Shown here piece after piece: positions 8,578-16,802 of a stretch of DNA of 64,000 nucleotides. The stretch spans positions 62,001 through 126,000 of the forward strand of contig NZ_ATWH01000003.1 of the NCBI RefSeq assembly GCF_000421145.1. Direction: 5' to 3'. A program made the translations under genes and the position numbers. Within the stretch, counting starts at the first letter, position 1. Every line of letters begins with the position of its first letter. The notes below the pieces were generated by a model that was given only the letters and a program-made list of their open reading frames with translations, had not been told where the DNA came from and did not search any database. This DNA comes from Glaciibacter superstes DSM 21135 (GTDB lineage Bacteria > Actinomycetota > Actinomycetes > Actinomycetales > Microbacteriaceae).

Positions 8578-9060
8578 CTAGGTGCGACTGATGGAAAGGA
8601 CGGTCAGATTCGGGCGATGAATGCCCGATGGGGTGCGAAAGAGTGAAAGGACTGTGCGACCGCCCGCGTCGAGAAGGCGACGATACAGTGCCGGTCGGCT
8701 GGCGAGGACGACTATGGAAGCGAGAACAAGCAACACGACGCACATCATCGCCATGAGAGCGCAATCTACCAGGCAGTTTTCACCGCAAGTGACCAAACCG
8801 TCGTGCGCGTGCGTTATAGCAGCCACGGTGGCAAGACCAGCGACGGCAACCGTTTCCTGAAGGCCCGGGGAGCCATCGTGGCCGCCATGAGCAGATGCGG
8901 TCGTAGCGGGAAGCGGTTCGCTGGCCGCGCTTCCTGTGCCTGCTGAATGCATGGCTAAGAGCCCGAGCAGCATGGCAACGGCAGCCACCACCGCAATGAG
9001 GGTCGAGAGGACAACATGCTTCCGGGAATGGCCCGCGAACGGGGTCCTACTCAGATTCAT
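8578..9060 (-). CDS. DUF6153-type membrane protein
   Basis: A 160-residue protein with two membrane segments (about residues 18-42 and 100-122). Between them is an extracytoplasmic loop with HGGHD and ITHAHDG histidines; cysteines in GENCLVDC sit at the start of the second segment. This matches the small DUF6153-type proteins that accompany copper genes in actinobacteria. A GAGGTGAC ribosome site precedes the ATG. The gene is followed by the DUF305 lipoprotein 95 bp away on the same strand. His and Cys placement suggests metal handling at the membrane surface; this is inference. Confidence 0.7.
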   Translation of the reverse strand: MNLSRTPFAGHSRKHVVLSTLIAVVAAVAMLLGLLAMHSAGTGSAASEPLPATTASAHGGHDGSPGLQETVAVAGLATVAAITHAHDGLVTCGENCLVDCALMAMMCVVLLVLASIVVLASRPALYRRLLDAGGRTVLSLFRTPSGIHRPNLTVLSISRT

Positions 9061-9362
9061 GTCACCTCAATTCGATGCCGGAATGGCGTACTCGCCGGGC
9101 AGATACCCCCACACAGTACCTTATTGCCCTCGACTCCGCCTGAAGAAACGCTGCCCTCGCCGTCGGAAGGACCGCAAGCCCCAGTGACTCAGTGCATCCC
9201 AGCGCTGACCTCGGCGGCTATCTCATCGACACGAACCGCGGGCTCTGGCATGCCGACCAGGTCGTCCTCGCCATAGGCCCATAACACCTTCAGCGGGCTC
9301 TTGAATGTTCGCGCGGATTCTTGACACGGAAGACGGATGCAGGGGGCGACGGCATGATGCAA
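9061..9362. other. 302-bp intergenic stretch with weak CsoR-like site and possible gene remnant
   Basis: At 9104-9118 the sequence TACCC-N5-CAGTA resembles a degenerate CsoR box upstream of the DUF6153 gene: one arm is exact, the other only partial. From about 9335 down to 9189 the minus strand stays open without a start and reads LKVLWAYGEDDLVGMPEP and then VDEIAAEVSAGMH before a stop. This looks like the 3' end of a decayed gene, perhaps an alpha/beta hydrolase, but the assignment is weak. Confidence 0.3.
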
Positions 9363-9926
9363 CTAGGGAAGGCGCAAGACTTCCCTACGCGTCTCAGCCG
9401 ACGTTGAATCAATCCACATGATCTCGACCTCCTTGAGCGTCACTGTGAGGCGGTTGGAGACGTTGAACACGAACGTCGCACCTGGGGCAAGGGTCGGGTG
9501 TTCACGATGTGCGACGAGCAGATTCTGCATGCCTGCCGGATATCCATTCACCGTCACCGAGCGGGCCTCAATTGTTCCTGTGTTCCTGAGCCTGTAGCTA
9601 CCGGCGACCGTTCTCTCCTCGAGCGACCAGGTCACGGCATCCGGTTCAAGCAATGACTGAAGCTCGGCCGGCAATGCAGCGGCAAGAAGCGTGTCGGGCC
9701 TCGAATCGCCACTACGTCTTGCCATGAACTCGACTGCCTCTGCAATTCGCTCCGTCGCGGATGCGCTCTTTTCAAGCGCTGCGGCGGCATCGCTTCTCGC
9801 GTCGCCGGCTGCCGCCTCGGCCTCTATTGAGCGTCGGTCGGCCGCGAGAGCCCGGATGAAACCAACGGCTCCTCCCGCAAGCCCAAGGCCGGCAATGATT
9901 ACGCTCAAGATCTCGTACGACGTCAT
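9363..9926 (-). CDS. hypothetical single-pass membrane protein with coiled coil
   Basis: A 187-residue protein of unknown function. One N-terminal membrane segment (about 5-27, small and hydrophobic residues) is followed by an Ala/Glu-rich helical region (30-70) and a C-terminal part rich in beta-type sequence (about 90-187, including the NTGTIEARSVTVNG stretch) that could be an immunoglobulin-like or CARDB-like fold. No cysteine or histidine cluster suggests metal binding. It lies between the two DUF305 genes on the same strand but has 107 bp upstream of it, so it may be transcribed separately. It could be a passenger of the island. Confidence 0.6.
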   Translation of the reverse strand: MTSYEILSVIIAGLGLAGGAVGFIRALAADRRSIEAEAAAGDARSDAAAALEKSASATERIAEAVEFMARRSGDSRPDTLLAAALPAELQSLLEPDAVTWSLEERTVAGSYRLRNTGTIEARSVTVNGYPAGMQNLLVAHREHPTLAPGATFVFNVSNRLTVTLKEVEIMWIDSTSAETRREVLRLP

Positions 9927-10033
9927 AGCCGAATCCTATTGACAGAAGCCCTGCTTGCGTACGCGCCGGTCCGGGTCGGCCCAGCCAAGCCACACCCAGG
10001 ATGGTCAAGGGATACCGCGCTCTTTGAGAGCGC

Positions 10034-10642
10034 TCAGAGGCTGGCGAGGATATCCTTCATGACGCCGATCTCCTCGGTCTGCGTCGTAACGATGGCCGCG
10101 GCCATCGCCTTCGCGTCCTCATTCTGTCCGTCGTCAAGCTCTGTCTGCGCCATCTCGATGGCGCCCTCGTGATGCACGGTCATCTGTTCGAGGAACAGTC
10201 TGCTCGCTTCTGCTCCAGACGCTTTCTCGAGGGCGTCCATGTCGTCGTCGGACATCATGCCGTCCATTCCGTGGTCCATCCCTGACCTGCCCCCCTCGTC
10301 GGCTCCCCAGGCGGCGAGCCAATCCCTGAGCTGCACGATCTCCGGCTCCTGGGCCGCCTTGATTTCAGTAGCCAGGTCACGGATGCGCTGGTCGACGCCG
10401 TCTTTCGCCAGCAGCATGTCGCTCATTTCCACCGCCTGCTCGTGGTGGGGGATCATCATCTGCGCAAACGTGACGTCAGCGGCGTTCGACGCGACTGTGA
10501 CGCTCGACTCATCGGTCGGCGAAGCTGTTTCGTCCATGTCCATGCCGGACATTCCACCGCTGCAGGCGCTGAGTGTCAGAGCTGTGGCCAGTGCCGCCAC
10601 CCCGAGGAAGTGGTTACGTAGTCTTCGCATTGTTTTTTGCAT
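10034..10642 (-). CDS. DUF305 lipoprotein, second copy
   Basis: About 203 residues, paralogous over its whole length to the protein at 7883-8482: same lipobox (TLSAC), same FAQMMIPHHEQAVEMSD block, same Met-rich linker (MDHGMDGMMSDDD) and same FLEQMTVHHEGAIEMAQ block. The start is one of two closely spaced ATGs (10642 or 10630); the second aligns with the paralogue's first Met. It lies 42 bp after the copA stop and is probably the third gene of copZ-copA-DUF305 under the CsoR box at 13357. Expected to be an extracytoplasmic copper-binding lipoprotein. Confidence 0.85.
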   Translation of the reverse strand: MQKTMRRLRNHFLGVAALATALTLSACSGGMSGMDMDETASPTDESSVTVASNAADVTFAQMMIPHHEQAVEMSDMLLAKDGVDQRIRDLATEIKAAQEPEIVQLRDWLAAWGADEGGRSGMDHGMDGMMSDDDMDALEKASGAEASRLFLEQMTVHHEGAIEMAQTELDDGQNEDAKAMAAAIVTTQTEEIGVMKDILASL

Positions 10643-10684
10643 TGTTTCGTCCAATCATCGATGGAATCACGTGGTGTGCCGGGG

Positions 10685-12985
10685 TCAGCTGACCGCCGCG
10701 ACGGGCTCGGGAGCCTTGGTCGTGAACGCTTGCTCTGCTCCGGTCATGGTGAGGCTGCGGAACCGGCGCAGTCGCAGGCTGTTGCTGACCACGAAGACCG
10801 ATGACAGTGCCATGGCGGCGCCGGCGATCAGAGGGTTCAGCAGCCCGAGCATCGCAAGCGGGATCGCGGCGATGTTGTAGGCGAATGCCCAGAACAGGTT
10901 GGTCTTGATCGTGGACAGGGTGCGACGGGCCAGACGGATGGCGTCGGCTGCGGCCATAAGGTCACTCCTGACCAAGGTCAGGTCGCTGGCCTCGATGGCG
11001 ACATCCGTTCCGGTTCCCATCGCGATGCCGAGGTCGGCCGTGGCCAGGGCGACGGCGTCATTCACACCGTCGCCGACCATGGCAACGACGCGGCCCTCTG
11101 CCTGGAGGGCACGGATCACATCCGCTTTCTCGGCGGGCAGCACCTCGGCGCTCACATCGTCGATCCCCACCTCCGCGGCGACGGCCATCGCCGCACGCGC
11201 GTTGTCACCAGTCAGTAGCACCGGACGAAGCCCGAGCTCCCTGAAGTGCCTGACTGCTTCTGCGCTGCTGGCTTTGACGACGTCGGAGACCGCGAGAATG
11301 CCTCGCGGCTGTCCGTCCCAGGCGACCGCGACGGCGGTCTGCCCGCGCTCCTCGAGATTGACAAGTGCACTCTGCAGTTCGGCGGGCAGGCCAATGCTCC
11401 ACTGCTCGGCCAGCCATCGCGCCCGTCCGACGAGCACGAGGTGCCCGTCGACGACGGCCTGCACACCGAAACCCTGCTCGGAATCGAATGACTCCAGAGG
11501 AAGAAGGGAGCCGATCCGATCCGTCGCCCCCGCAACGATCGCGGCGGCGATCGGGTGCTCAGAACCGGACTCGGCTGAACCGGCAAGTCGAAGCAGTTCC
11601 TCCTCCGCCACACCGGCGACGGGTACGACTGCGGCAAGACTCATCCGTCCCGTCGTCACGGTCCCGGTCTTGTCGAGCACGATGGTATCCACCCGACGGG
11701 TCGATTCCAGGATCTGCGGCCCTTTGATCAGGATGCCCAGCTGGGCGCCCCGTCCGGTGCCGACGAGCAGTGCGGTCGGAGTGGCGAGACCCAGGGCACA
11801 CGGACAGGCGATGATGAGTGTGGCGACCGCCGCGGTGAACGCAATCTCTGGGCCGGAGCCGATGAGCAGCCATACTGCGAGTGTGGCGAGCGAGAGCCCG
11901 ATCACAATCGGCACGAAGATCGCCGAAATGAGGTCGGCGAGGCGCTGCACCTCGGCCTTCCCGGTTTGCGCTTGCTCGACGAGGCGGCCCATTTGGGCGA
12001 GTTCGGTGTCAGAGCCCACTCTCATCGCCCGTACGACGAGACGCCCGCCCGAGTTAAGGGTCGCGCCGATCACCCCATCGCCCGGCCCAACTTCGACGGG
12101 AACGGATTCGCCAGTGAGCATACTCGCGTCGATGGCGGAGTTGCCTTCGACGACCTCGCCGTCGGTCGCGATCTTCTCGCCCGGGCGTACGACGAACAGG
12201 TCTCCGACGGCAAGCGACCCGATCGGAACGCGGGTTTCGACTCCGTCACGCAGTAGCGTCGCCTCTTTGGCCCCGAGCTCCAGCAGTGCTTTCAAAGCGC
12301 CGAGGGAGTGTGTCTTCGCTCGCGCTTCGAAATAGCGACCCGCCAGGATGAACACCGTGACCGCTGCTGCGACCTCAAGGTAAATCTCGTCCGCGCCGCC
12401 GCCAGGGGCGACCGTGAAGCTGAATGACATCGTCATGCCCGGCATCCCGGCCATTCCGAAGAACAGCGCGTAGAGCGACCAGCCCAGCGCAGCCAGCACC
12501 CCGACGCTGATCAGTGTGTCCATTGTCGCTGCGCCATGACGGGCGTTGACCCAGGCGACTCGGTGGAACGGCCACGCTCCCCACACCGCAACCGGCGCAG
12601 CCAGGGTGAGGGCCAGCCACTGCCAGTTCGTGAACTGCAGCACGGGAATCATCGACAGCGCGACAACGGGCACCGCCAGCACGGCGGAGACCAGAAGCCG
12701 CCGGCGAAGGCTCGACACCTCACCATCCGTCTCGTGGTTTTCATCCTCCCTCGGCTGTTCGTTCACAGCCGGCCGCGGGCGCTCCGCCGTGTACCCGGTC
12801 GCCTCGATCGTCGCGATCGTCTCGTCGATCGTGGTCCCCTCAGGGACGAACACGCTGGCCTTCTCTGTCGCGTAGTTCACCGATGCCTCAACACCTGGCA
12901 TTCGATTGAGTTTCTTTTCGATCCGCGCCGCGCACGACGCGCACGTCATGCCGCCAACAACAAGCTCGACCTGTGTTCCGCTCAT
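10685..12985 (-). CDS. copA: copper-exporting P1B-1 ATPase
   Basis: A 766-residue Cu(I) exporter. An N-terminal HMA domain has GMTCASC (C15, C18). Eight membrane segments are expected; the outward-facing loop near residues 177-188 is Met-rich ([10 protein letters not shown]), fitting copper release. TGES is at 291-294, the metal-path motif is CPC (394-396), the phosphorylated aspartate is D438 in DKTGT, and GDGVND is present. The ATG overlaps the copZ stop by 4 bp, so chaperone and pump are made together; a DUF305 lipoprotein follows. Control by CsoR through the box at 13357 is expected. Confidence 0.95.
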   Translation of the reverse strand: MSGTQVELVVGGMTCASCAARIEKKLNRMPGVEASVNYATEKASVFVPEGTTIDETIATIEATGYTAERPRPAVNEQPREDENHETDGEVSSLRRRLLVSAVLAVPVVALSMIPVLQFTNWQWLALTLAAPVAVWGAWPFHRVAWVNARHGAATMDTLISVGVLAALGWSLYALFFGMAGMPGMTMSFSFTVAPGGGADEIYLEVAAAVTVFILAGRYFEARAKTHSLGALKALLELGAKEATLLRDGVETRVPIGSLAVGDLFVVRPGEKIATDGEVVEGNSAIDASMLTGESVPVEVGPGDGVIGATLNSGGRLVVRAMRVGSDTELAQMGRLVEQAQTGKAEVQRLADLISAIFVPIVIGLSLATLAVWLLIGSGPEIAFTAAVATLIIACPCALGLATPTALLVGTGRGAQLGILIKGPQILESTRRVDTIVLDKTGTVTTGRMSLAAVVPVAGVAEEELLRLAGSAESGSEHPIAAAIVAGATDRIGSLLPLESFDSEQGFGVQAVVDGHLVLVGRARWLAEQWSIGLPAELQSALVNLEERGQTAVAVAWDGQPRGILAVSDVVKASSAEAVRHFRELGLRPVLLTGDNARAAMAVAAEVGIDDVSAEVLPAEKADVIRALQAEGRVVAMVGDGVNDAVALATADLGIAMGTGTDVAIEASDLTLVRSDLMAAADAIRLARRTLSTIKTNLFWAFAYNIAAIPLAMLGLLNPLIAGAAMALSSVFVVSNSLRLRRFRSLTMTGAEQAFTTKAPEPVAAVS

Positions 12986-13305
12986 CGTGGCTCATCAACC
13001 AACTGGTAGCCCGCTTCGTCGATCGCCGCGGCAACCGTCTTCCGGTCAAGCAGGTCCGCACTGGACACGGTCACTCGCGAGGCGCCATCGGCCACCAGCT
13101 GTACGTCGACGGCCTTGACGCCCGCGATGCGGTTGACTTCCTCAGTGACACTGTTCACGCAGTGCGAGCAGGTCATGCCTGTCACCGTGTATGTGCTGGT
13201 GGCCAGCCCCGTTTCTGACTGGGCTGCCTCAGGGGCGGTCGAGTGGGAGTTGCAGGAGCAGGAGACGTCGTTCAGGCCGAGTTCGTTCTTTTCCGTGGTG
13301 CACAT
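12982..13305 (-). CDS. copZ: copper chaperone with HMA domain and Cys-containing prefix
   Basis: A 107-residue protein. Residues 38-105 form one heavy-metal-associated domain with GMTCSHC (C46, C49), the Cu(I) site that hands copper to CopA. Unusually it has a 37-residue N-terminal extension with C2, C16 and C18 (SCSCNS) and a histidine, which could hold an extra metal ion. It is first in the copZ-copA-DUF305 operon, coupled to copA by ATGA, and faces csoR across a shared control region. Confidence 0.92.
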   Translation of the reverse strand: MCTTEKNELGLNDVSCSCNSHSTAPEAAQSETGLATSTYTVTGMTCSHCVNSVTEEVNRIAGVKAVDVQLVADGASRVTVSSADLLDRKTVAAAIDEAGYQLVDEPR

Positions 13306-13356
13306 GTGTCTTGCTCTCTTTCAGGTCAACGAATGGCGGTTGCTCAGGCACACTTG

Positions 13357-13371
13357 TACCCTAGGGGGGTA
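13357..13371. promoter_or_regulatory. CsoR operator in copZ-csoR divergent region
   Basis: TACCC-N5-GGGTA with a GC-rich spacer, the same geometry as the box before copB. It lies 52 bp upstream of copZ and 80 bp upstream of csoR, so one bound tetramer could control both directions. Confidence 0.8.
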
Positions 13372-13450
13372 TAGTAGATAACGCAAGTCCAGGATAGGCA
13401 TTCCGCCAACGGGTATCCTGAGCCTTCACGCACCAGAGAACGGAACAACG

Positions 13451-13771
13451 ATGAGCGAGAGAACTGACGTGGCCGGCACGCACGATGGCCCGCACGGCTA
13501 CATCTCGAACAAAGACGACTACCTCAAGCGCCTGCGCCGGATCGAAGGACAGGCCCGTGGCCTCCAGGGAATGGTCGACGACGAGAAGTACTGCATCGAC
13601 ATCCTGACCCAGGTATCGGCGATGACCAGTGCGCTGCAGTCAGTCGCACTCGGCCTCCTGAACGACCACCTAAGCCACTGTGTCGTCGATGCGGCAGCCG
13701 CCGGTGGCGCTGAAGCCGACCTCAAGATCAAGGAAGCGTCTGACGCGATCGCCCGCCTCGTTCGCTCGTGA
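13451..13771 (+). CDS. csoR: copper-sensing transcriptional repressor CsoR
   Basis: A 106-residue all-helical repressor of the CsoR/RcnR family. The Cu(I)-binding signature is complete: C48 in the first long helix (DEKYCID), H73 and C77 in the second (NDHLSHC). The N-terminal helix carries the basic RLRRIEGQARGL stretch that contacts DNA in this family. Copper binding releases the operator. Two boxes of the right geometry in the window (2422-2442 and 13357-13371) define its likely local regulon: copB, copZ-copA-DUF305 and itself. The stop is followed within 10 bp by a copB tail relic. Confidence 0.93.
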   Translation: MSERTDVAGTHDGPHGYISNKDDYLKRLRRIEGQARGLQGMVDDEKYCIDILTQVSAMTSALQSVALGLLNDHLSHCVVDAAAAGGAEADLKIKEASDAIARLVRS

Positions 13772-13779
13772 CCTCAGTT

Positions 13780-13862
13780 CCCAACTGTTCAGGCGCCTCG
13801 ACCTCCCCCCGCTCCGGTTGACGTCGCGGAGAGGCCCGCTGACTCACTCATCGATTCAGCAA
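13780..13862 (+). repeat. relic of copB 3' tail joined to kinase-gene tail (copy 2)
   Basis: Starting 9 bp after csoR the sequence matches the copB stretch at 4511 (CCCAACTG, then CAGGCGCCT, then GACCTCC) and continues into a segment similar to the junction at 14638-14680 (TTGACGTCGCGGAG here, CTGACGTCACGGAG there). It is a short, decayed piece carrying both a copper ATPase tail and the tail of the convergent P-loop kinase gene. Confidence 0.65.
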
Positions 13863-13960
13863 TCGTGCGGCGAGCAGCACCACGGCGACTACGAGCAGCA
13901 CAGTGAGCTCTGAGAACTCCTCACAATCACGTGGCCGCTTGACATTCGACGGGACGGAGG

Positions 13961-14497
13961 TTACTCGCTCGGCTCCTCCCCCGTGCTGCCGTCTGCCTGC
14001 TCGCGCAAGAGATCGATATGCCCGAGGTGGCGCGCGGTCTCTTCGATCAGGTGTAGAAGGATCCATCGCAGAGACAAATCGCGCTGCACCGAAACGACGT
14101 CGAGAGAGCTCGCAGCTGTCACTACCGCGTCGCACAGGCGGGATTCGGCAGCGTACTCAGCGAGCAGGCCGACCATGGTCGCGCACGCCGGCATCCTCCA
14201 TTCGGCGTCGGGATCTTCCTCGGTCCAGTCGTAGACGAGTTCTTGCTGGCCGGCGAAGACGCCACGCAGCCACGAACGCTCCACGTTCGTGAGGTGGCGT
14301 ACCAGACCGTGCAGACTCATGCCCGTCGCGGTCGCGACCGAGCTCAGCACCTCGTCCGGTGCGCCCCGCAATTTCCAACCGACCAGGTCACGTTGACGCT
14401 GCAGTACTCCCAGCATCGCCGTGCGCTCGTCGCCGTGGTGAGCTGCCTCGGTGATCCCGAAGCGCGTGCCGTTCGAGGTTCCGCTTCCGTCGTCCAT
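13961..14497 (-). CDS. DinB-family (DUF664-like) protein
   Basis: About 178 residues of the four-helix DinB/mycothiol-dependent enzyme superfamily. Helix blocks typical of the actinobacterial DUF664 group are seen: GMSLHGLVRHLTNVE with the first metal histidine, and near the end LIEETARHLGHIDLLRE with two more. This gives the three-histidine metal site. Enzymes of this fold use thiol cofactors such as mycothiol; the substrate here is unknown. The start is uncertain (ATGs at 14506 and 14497, neither with a clear ribosome site). The gene is bracketed by the two copB tail relics. Confidence 0.82.
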   Translation of the reverse strand: MDDGSGTSNGTRFGITEAAHHGDERTAMLGVLQRQRDLVGWKLRGAPDEVLSSVATATGMSLHGLVRHLTNVERSWLRGVFAGQQELVYDWTEEDPDAEWRMPACATMVGLLAEYAAESRLCDAVVTAASSLDVVSVQRDLSLRWILLHLIEETARHLGHIDLLREQADGSTGEEPSE

Positions 14498-14532
14498 GAC
14501 ACACATCATTGCAGCCGTTTCGGCGACTCGCA

Positions 14533-14640
14533 TCTGCTTTCGATGGCCGTCGGAGCACTGCTGATGTCTGCTTCGACCATCGTTGTTGCCCTCAATGCCC
14601 AGCTGCTGAGGCGCCTCGACCTTCGCCCGTGCTCCCGCTG
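14533..14640 (+). repeat. relic of copB 3' tail (copy 3)
   Basis: From the ATG at 14543 the plus strand encodes MAVGALLMSAS and the following residues up to LRRLDLRP, 29 residues identical to the CopB C-terminal region. At DNA level there are 15 differences in 87 bases and all are synonymous, so this is the tail of a diverged but formerly functional copB, not a recent copy. Nothing upstream of about 14533 belongs to it. Confidence 0.8.
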
Positions 14641-15194
14641 ACGTCACGGAGGGGGCCGCCAACCCAATCGTCGATTTGCCGCTGCGTTCGCAGGCGAACG
14701 ACCTGCAGATCGGGGTACGAGACCGCCGCCGCCGGAACCAGCACCCGATACTTCCGACGCGTGGAAATCGCCCAACGGATGATTCCTTCCGGTTGGGTGA
14801 GCGCGTGCCATACTCCCGGCTCCACGTTCCCGTTCCAGAGCACCGACTTCTGTCGTGCTCGTCTCACGGTCCGCCAAACGATTCTCCACAAGACGATCCG
14901 AAACGAGAGATCGAGCCATACGAGCGTGTCTGCTCGCGACGCGAGCAGATCGCGCACTGCGTGATATTGCCACTCGGTCACCCACCCGGGGGTGGAGACC
15001 AACGACTCAACCTCTGCCTCGAACGTCTCCCGCTTCGTCCAGGATGGTCCGTGGTACAGCGCGTCAAGTTCGACGTACTGCACGCCGAGTTCGTGCGCGA
15101 TGCGCGCCGCAAGCGTGCTCTTCCCCGCGCCGCTGACCCCGGCGATAAGCGATCGCCGAGGATTCAGTGGGATGGCATCCTTCGAACTGAGCAT
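14592..15194 (-). CDS. P-loop kinase of adenylate kinase/FlaR-like group
   Basis: A 200-residue P-loop protein. Walker A is AGVSGAGKST near residues 18-27; a YVELDALYHGPSW motif (about 40-52) and WVTEWQY motif follow, as in the small topology-modulation/FlaR-like kinases with unknown phosphate acceptor. The body ends with RQIDDWVGGPLRDVSG. The last 14 or so residues (STGEGRGASAAGH) are read antisense through the copB relic at 14533-14640, so the native stop has probably been lost and replaced. It was presumably once convergent with a copB gene. Confidence 0.78.
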   Translation of the reverse strand: MLSSKDAIPLNPRRSLIAGVSGAGKSTLAARIAHELGVQYVELDALYHGPSWTKRETFEAEVESLVSTPGWVTEWQYHAVRDLLASRADTLVWLDLSFRIVLWRIVWRTVRRARQKSVLWNGNVEPGVWHALTQPEGIIRWAISTRRKYRVLVPAAAVSYPDLQVVRLRTQRQIDDWVGGPLRDVSGSTGEGRGASAAGH

Positions 15195-15292
15195 CAGCCA
15201 ACTGTATTACGAACCGCGCACCGGAACCGAGATCTCGCCTCTTGCTGAACATGGGGCACGCGTTCCGGTAGCTGGCACTGCCCTGCTCGCGA

Positions 15293-15853
15293 TCAGGCGC
15301 GCTGGATGGGAATGGAACTCGACGACGGCGGCCGTTCGAAGAGCATCTCGATCGCGGTCTTGAGTTCCGTGGTCCAGGCGCCATAACCCGCATCGGTCAG
15401 ATGCAGGCGGTCTTCGGTGTAGTCCGCAATAAGCTCGCCGTCGCTTTGGGCCATCGCCGGCCAGAGATCGAGGTATCGAGCTCGCTGCGTTGGCGCGAAT
15501 TGCCAGAGGTGGCGGTTGATCGAACGGATCGTTTCGGCGTAGTCGCGCTCACGCGGCATCACCGATTGAATAAGGATCAGCACATCGGGCAGCTGCCTGC
15601 GCAACTCCCACAGGATGGTCTCGATGTTCCTCACGATGTATTCATCTGAGCGGTGCCGGCCGAGGTCGTTGGTTCCGATCTGCAGCGATATCGCGTCTGG
15701 TTGCAATTCGACAATCGACTCCAGACGGGCGATCACCCGATCGGACGTGTCACCGCTGACGCCGAAGTTGTGCACCCCATATTCCTGGAACCACTCTTCC
15801 CAGCGACCATTAGCAGTGAGGCCGTCCCCGACAAATGCGATTGATCCAGACAT
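15293..15853 (-). CDS. SGNH/GDSL-family protein lacking the nucleophile serine
   Basis: A 186-residue protein with the SGNH hydrolase layout. Block I reads FVGDGLTANGRWEEW: the position of the catalytic serine of GDSL is glycine (G11). The oxyanion glycine region (FGVSGDT), the asparagine block (GTNDLGRHR) and the C-terminal DRLHLTDAGY block with Asp and His are present. The change needs one base (AGC to GGC). Without the serine normal esterase activity is not expected, so this is either an inactivated gene or a binding protein. Good ribosome site (GGGAGGGAGG). No signal peptide, so cytoplasmic. Confidence 0.85.
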   Translation of the reverse strand: MSGSIAFVGDGLTANGRWEEWFQEYGVHNFGVSGDTSDRVIARLESIVELQPDAISLQIGTNDLGRHRSDEYIVRNIETILWELRRQLPDVLILIQSVMPRERDYAETIRSINRHLWQFAPTQRARYLDLWPAMAQSDGELIADYTEDRLHLTDAGYGAWTTELKTAIEMLFERPPSSSSIPIQRA

Positions 15854-15938
15854 GGTGGCCTCCCTCCCCCATCATGCCTCGTAACGGGTTCATCGGCCAG
15901 TCTTCACAGGCGATGAGCAGCCGTTCCGGCAGCACGAT

Positions 15939-16802
15939 CTAGATCAGGGCCTTGGTGTGCCACACCGTCTTGGTCTCGGTGAACCCGGTGATCCGGTCGA
16001 GAGACGGTGTGGCTGCGTCCGGACCGTTCTCCGGTGGAAATACGCGCTTGAGGGTGTCCGCCGCAATGATCTGCAAGTCGACCCAGTCGAGCGCCCCGGC
16101 CCCGACGAGGTCAAGCGCATTGACATCCGCGTGTCCGGCCAGCCAGGGCGCGATCTCAGCGGGAGAGCCGGTCAGCACGTTCACGACCCCACCGGGGACG
16201 TCACTGGTGGCCAGCACCTCAGACAGACTGATCGCCGAGAGCGGCATGGTCTCATTTGCGATGACCACCACCGTGTTGCCGGCAACGAGCGCCGGGGCGA
16301 TCGCGCTCACAAAACCGACCAGCGACCCCGCGCCCTGTGGGGCGACGATGGCGACAACACCGGTCGGCTCAGGCACCGAGATGTTGAAGTAGGGCCCGGC
16401 GACGGGGTTGGCGTTGCCCGCGACCTGCACGTACTTGTCGGCCCAGCCCGCGTACCAGACCCAGCGGTCGATGGCCTCGTTCACCTGTGCGGATGCCGCC
16501 GCCGCGTTCAGGCCCTCCGACTGCACGATCTCGTCGATGAACTGCGCGCGCCGACCTTCGAGCAGCTCGGCGATGCGATAGAGCACCTGGCCGCGGTTGT
16601 ATGCGGTACTGCCTGCCCAACCGCTGATCGCAGCTCTGGCAGCCACCACAGCATCGCGGGCGTCCTTGCGGGAGGCCTTGGCGGCGTTGGCAATGAAGTC
16701 GCCCCTCTTCGAGACAACCTCGTAGACGCGTCCAGACTCACTGCGCGGAAACTTTCCGCCGATGTAGAGCTTGTAGGTCTTGGGAACGGCGAGGCGGGTC
16801 AC
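15939..16802 (-). CDS. truncated aldehyde dehydrogenase-like protein, no catalytic domain
   Basis: 287 residues, starting at a GTG that overlaps the stop of the upstream dehydrogenase by 4 bp (GTGA). It matches the NAD-binding half of aldehyde dehydrogenases (VVSKRGDFIANAAKA, GWAGSTAYNRGQVLYRIAELLE, PGGVVNVLTGS) but the GSTSVG motif is replaced by VGAGALDW, and the ELGG glutamate and the catalytic-cysteine block are absent. It ends soon after a short tail (ETKTVWHTKALI). Paired full-length and short dehydrogenases next to deoC recur in actinobacteria, so this is likely a maintained accessory subunit of the full enzyme and not a chance truncation. Confidence 0.8.
   Translation of the reverse strand: MTRLAVPKTYKLYIGGKFPRSESGRVYEVVSKRGDFIANAAKASRKDARDAVVAARAAISGWAGSTAYNRGQVLYRIAELLEGRRAQFIDEIVQSEGLNAAAASAQVNEAIDRWVWYAGWADKYVQVAGNANPVAGPYFNISVPEPTGVVAIVAPQGAGSLVGFVSAIAPALVAGNTVVVIANETMPLSAISLSEVLATSDVPGGVVNVLTGSPAEIAPWLAGHADVNALDLVGAGALDWVDLQIIAADTLKRVFPPENGPDAATPSLDRITGFTETKTVWHTKALI

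Noticed and set aside
10899..12335. 478-codon open frame antisense to copA
   Set aside because: Shadow of copA; Ser/Arg/Thr-rich with no domain.
13854..13915. hydrophobic micropeptide frame (LTVLLVVAVVLLAARLLNR)
   Set aside because: No ribosome site at a usable distance and it overlaps the decayed copB/kinase relic.
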